Of a stretch of 64,000 nucleotides of DNA, positions 62,762-64,000 are shown piece after piece. A model generated the notes under the pieces. It was not told the origin of the DNA, did not search any database, and worked only from the letters and a program-made list of their open reading frames with translations. Origin of the DNA: Clostridia bacterium (lineage in GTDB: Bacteria; Bacillota; Clostridia; Christensenellales; Borkfalkiaceae); assembly GCA_017558105.1 (NCBI GenBank), contig JAFYWI010000011.1, positions 62,001 through 126,000 on the forward strand, given 5' to 3'. The first letter of the stretch is position 1; each line of letters opens with the position of its first letter. The translations under genes were made by a program, and so were the position numbers.

Positions 62762-62995
62762 ATTACACCTTCCTAAAGAGCAAGGCGAACAAATTTTTTA
62801 ACCGTTTTCTTTTCGTGCCAGAATTAATCTCTTAAAATAAGAGCTTTTGTCTATAAAATAATAAGTTTTCATATATTAATTCGCCCTCCCCAAAATTAAT
62901 TTTCCAAACGCCAACAAAAGTATATAACGAAAGAATAAAAAATCAAGTAATATATGTCAAAATTCGCCAAAAAATTATAAATAAAAATTTAACGG

Positions 62996-63003
62996 CATAC
63001 ACT
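62996..63003 (+). promoter_or_regulatory. Sigma-E-like -10 element of sigK
   Basis: CATACACT is a perfect match to the sigma-E -10 consensus CATACAMT, 28 bases before the sigK ATG. The -35 region 14 bp upstream (TTATAAA) is only a partial match. In sporulating Bacillota sigK is transcribed by sigma-E. Confidence 0.6.
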
Positions 63004-63030
63004 AGTAAAAAAGCAAAAAAGGAGAGTAGT

Positions 63031-63732
63031 ATGTTTTTAGATTTTTTGTTCTATTTACTTGGCAAAATAACCTTTTTTACAGGTGCAATAGTAGGGCTAA
63101 GTTCATACCCAAAACCACTAAGTAAAGAAGAAGAAAAAGAGTGCTTAATAAAAATGAAAGAAGGCGATTTAGAAGCAAGAGAAAAACTAATTAGCCACAA
63201 TTTACGTTTAGTTGCCCATATAGTAAAAAAATATACCGGCACTTACGAAACGGACGACTTAATTTCAGTAGGTAGCATAGGGCTAATAAAGGCTATTAAT
63301 ACTTTTGATGAAAGCAAAGGCACGCAACTAGCAACCTATACTGCAAGATGTATAGAAAACGAAATTTTAATGTTGCTTCGTGCCAATAAAAAACATAAAA
63401 ACGACGTATCTTTGCAAGACCCCGTTGGTACGGATAAAGACGGCAACGAACTAACTTTAATAGACCTTTTGTTTGAAAAAGACGATGAAGTTTTTCATAA
63501 AGTAGATAAAAGCATAGAGAAAGAAAAATTCTTAAATTTTTTACAAAAAACCCTATCTAAAAGGGAGTTCACGGTTATATGTTTAAGGTACGGGCTAAAG
63601 GGTGGCAGAAGTTACGCCCAAAGAGAAGTTGCTAAATTTTTAAAAATTTCTAGGTCGTATATATCAAGAATAGAAAAGAAATCAATAGAAAAAATAAAAG
63701 AAGGGGTAAGAAAAGAAAATTTTTATTGCTAA
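63031..63732 (+). CDS. sigK: RNA polymerase sigma-K factor
   Basis: Late mother-cell sporulation sigma factor, 233 residues. The region 2 motif NLRLVAHIVKKY, DLISVGSIGLIKAINTFD, ATYTARCIENEILM and VSLQDPVGTDKDGNEL identify sigma-K rather than sigma-E. The first 25 residues (MFLDFLFYLLGKITFFTGAIVG, split here as MFLDFLFYLLGK and ITFFTGAIVG) are hydrophobic, as in pro-sigma-K, and may need proteolytic removal. The gene is continuous, with no skin-type prophage. GGAG precedes the ATG. Confidence 0.93.
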   Translation: MFLDFLFYLLGKITFFTGAIVGLSSYPKPLSKEEEKECLIKMKEGDLEAREKLISHNLRLVAHIVKKYTGTYETDDLISVGSIGLIKAINTFDESKGTQLATYTARCIENEILMLLRANKKHKNDVSLQDPVGTDKDGNELTLIDLLFEKDDEVFHKVDKSIEKEKFLNFLQKTLSKREFTVICLRYGLKGGRSYAQREVAKFLKISRSYISRIEKKSIEKIKEGVRKENFYC

Positions 63733-63771
63733 ATTTTTAGTTTTGTGTTAAAATAATTCGGAGGTGCATTT

Positions 63772-64000
63772 ATGGAAACTAAAATAGCAGTTGTAGCAAT
63801 AATAGTAAGCGATGAAAACGCCGTAGAAAATGTAAATTCACTATTGCACGAATTTAGGCAATACATAATAGGTAGGCAAGGCATACCATACGCAAAAAAA
63901 GGTGTGTGTATAATAAGTATTGCAATGGATGCTCCACAAGAAATTATAAATAGTTTATCTGGCAAGTTAGGTATGCTAAAAGGCGTATCTAGTAAGGTTT
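63772..64000 (+). CDS. Iron-only hydrogenase system regulator, TM1266 type (cut by window end)
   Basis: The first 76 residues are visible. KIAVVAIIVSDENAVENVN, FRQYIIGRQGIPYAKKGVCIISI and SLSGKLGMLKGVS match the small NikR-C-like regulators found with FeFe-hydrogenase maturation genes. The full family length is only about 80-85 residues, so nearly all of it is here. TCGGAGG precedes the ATG. It predicts hyd genes just beyond the window and supports an anaerobic, H2-metabolising host. Confidence 0.83.
   Translation, partial: METKIAVVAIIVSDENAVENVNSLLHEFRQYIIGRQGIPYAKKGVCIISIAMDAPQEIINSLSGKLGMLKGVSSKV

Noticed and set aside
62820..62842. Hairpin CTCTTA-AAA-TAAGAG in the gap before sigK
   Set aside because: Short, with a weak 3-base loop and no long T-run. 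It could be a minor terminator but is not convincing. The rest of this 269-base gap shows only AT-rich sequence and the sigK -10 element.
63031..63732. Skin-type prophage interruption of sigK
   Set aside because: The reading frame is continuous through all sigma regions.
1..64000. CRISPR arrays, tRNA or rRNA genes, phage modules
   Set aside because: No regularly spaced repeats, cloverleaf sequences, rRNA motifs or phage structural genes were seen.

Overview
This is a chromosomal window from a low-GC, spore-forming Gram-positive bacterium, most likely an anaerobic member of class Clostridia (Bacillota). The evidence is the AT-rich sequence, strong GGAGG-type ribosome binding sites, and the endospore genes spoIVA, sigK and gerA-gerB-gerC. 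Anaerobic redox genes support it: a flavodiiron protein, rubredoxin, a ferredoxin-thioredoxin reductase-like protein and the start of a hydrogenase-system regulator. I cannot name genus or species. No rRNA, tRNA, CRISPR array, insertion sequence or prophage is visible, and no gap over 300 bases lacks a candidate gene.

Layout. 1-14 kb: a forward block of rplS, yifB, dprA, topA, trmFO, hslV, hslU, hisS, rseC-like, thioredoxin-like, glyA, asnA and tcdA. 13.4-15.9 kb: a redox and oxygen-defence cluster with a short FTR-like protein, trxA, a 52-residue rubredoxin, and a flavodiiron protein fused to flavin reductase and rubredoxin domains. 16.0-19.7 kb: a reverse operon asd-dapA-dapB-yggS-sepF. 19.9-26.1 kb: a DUF624-like membrane protein, hslO, a TPR/HEAT-like pair, a 41-codon ORF and an acetyltransferase-like gene. 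26.2-33.9 kb: asnS, plsX, rnc, smc, ftsY. 33.9-39.5 kb: an accessory stretch with an XRE repressor facing a tandem-SHOCT membrane protein, a SIS-domain protein, an AbrB/ABC exporter operon, a Lys-rich membrane protein and mtnN. 39.6-46.8 kb: pncB, a DivIVA-like gene, lspA, rluD, der, plsY, spoIVA. 46.9-58.4 kb: an HTH-membrane gene between two identical terminator sequences, an alpha/alpha-barrel protein, a DeoR repressor, and an operon of polyol-type dehydrogenase, di-lipoyl E2, E3, fused E1 and lipoate ligase. 58.4-64 kb: gerC-gerB-gerA and a membrane protein in reverse, then sigK and the hydrogenase regulator start.

How genes work together. The DeoR-flanked operon holds every part of a 2-oxoacid dehydrogenase complex plus the ligase that lipoylates it, headed by a zinc dehydrogenase. 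This suggests a regulated route from an oxidised sugar or polyol to an acyl-CoA. The asd operon makes dihydrodipicolinate, feeding lysine, peptidoglycan and possibly the spore's dipicolinate. spoIVA and sigK carry sigma-E-like promoter elements.

The most striking whole-window signal is that I found no GATC tetranucleotide in 64 kb, where about 200 would be expected. Codon choice appears to avoid creating it. The other main leads are the near-identical operators between the XRE and SHOCT genes, the 10-bp tandem operators of the DeoR system, and the exact 26-bp duplicated terminator.
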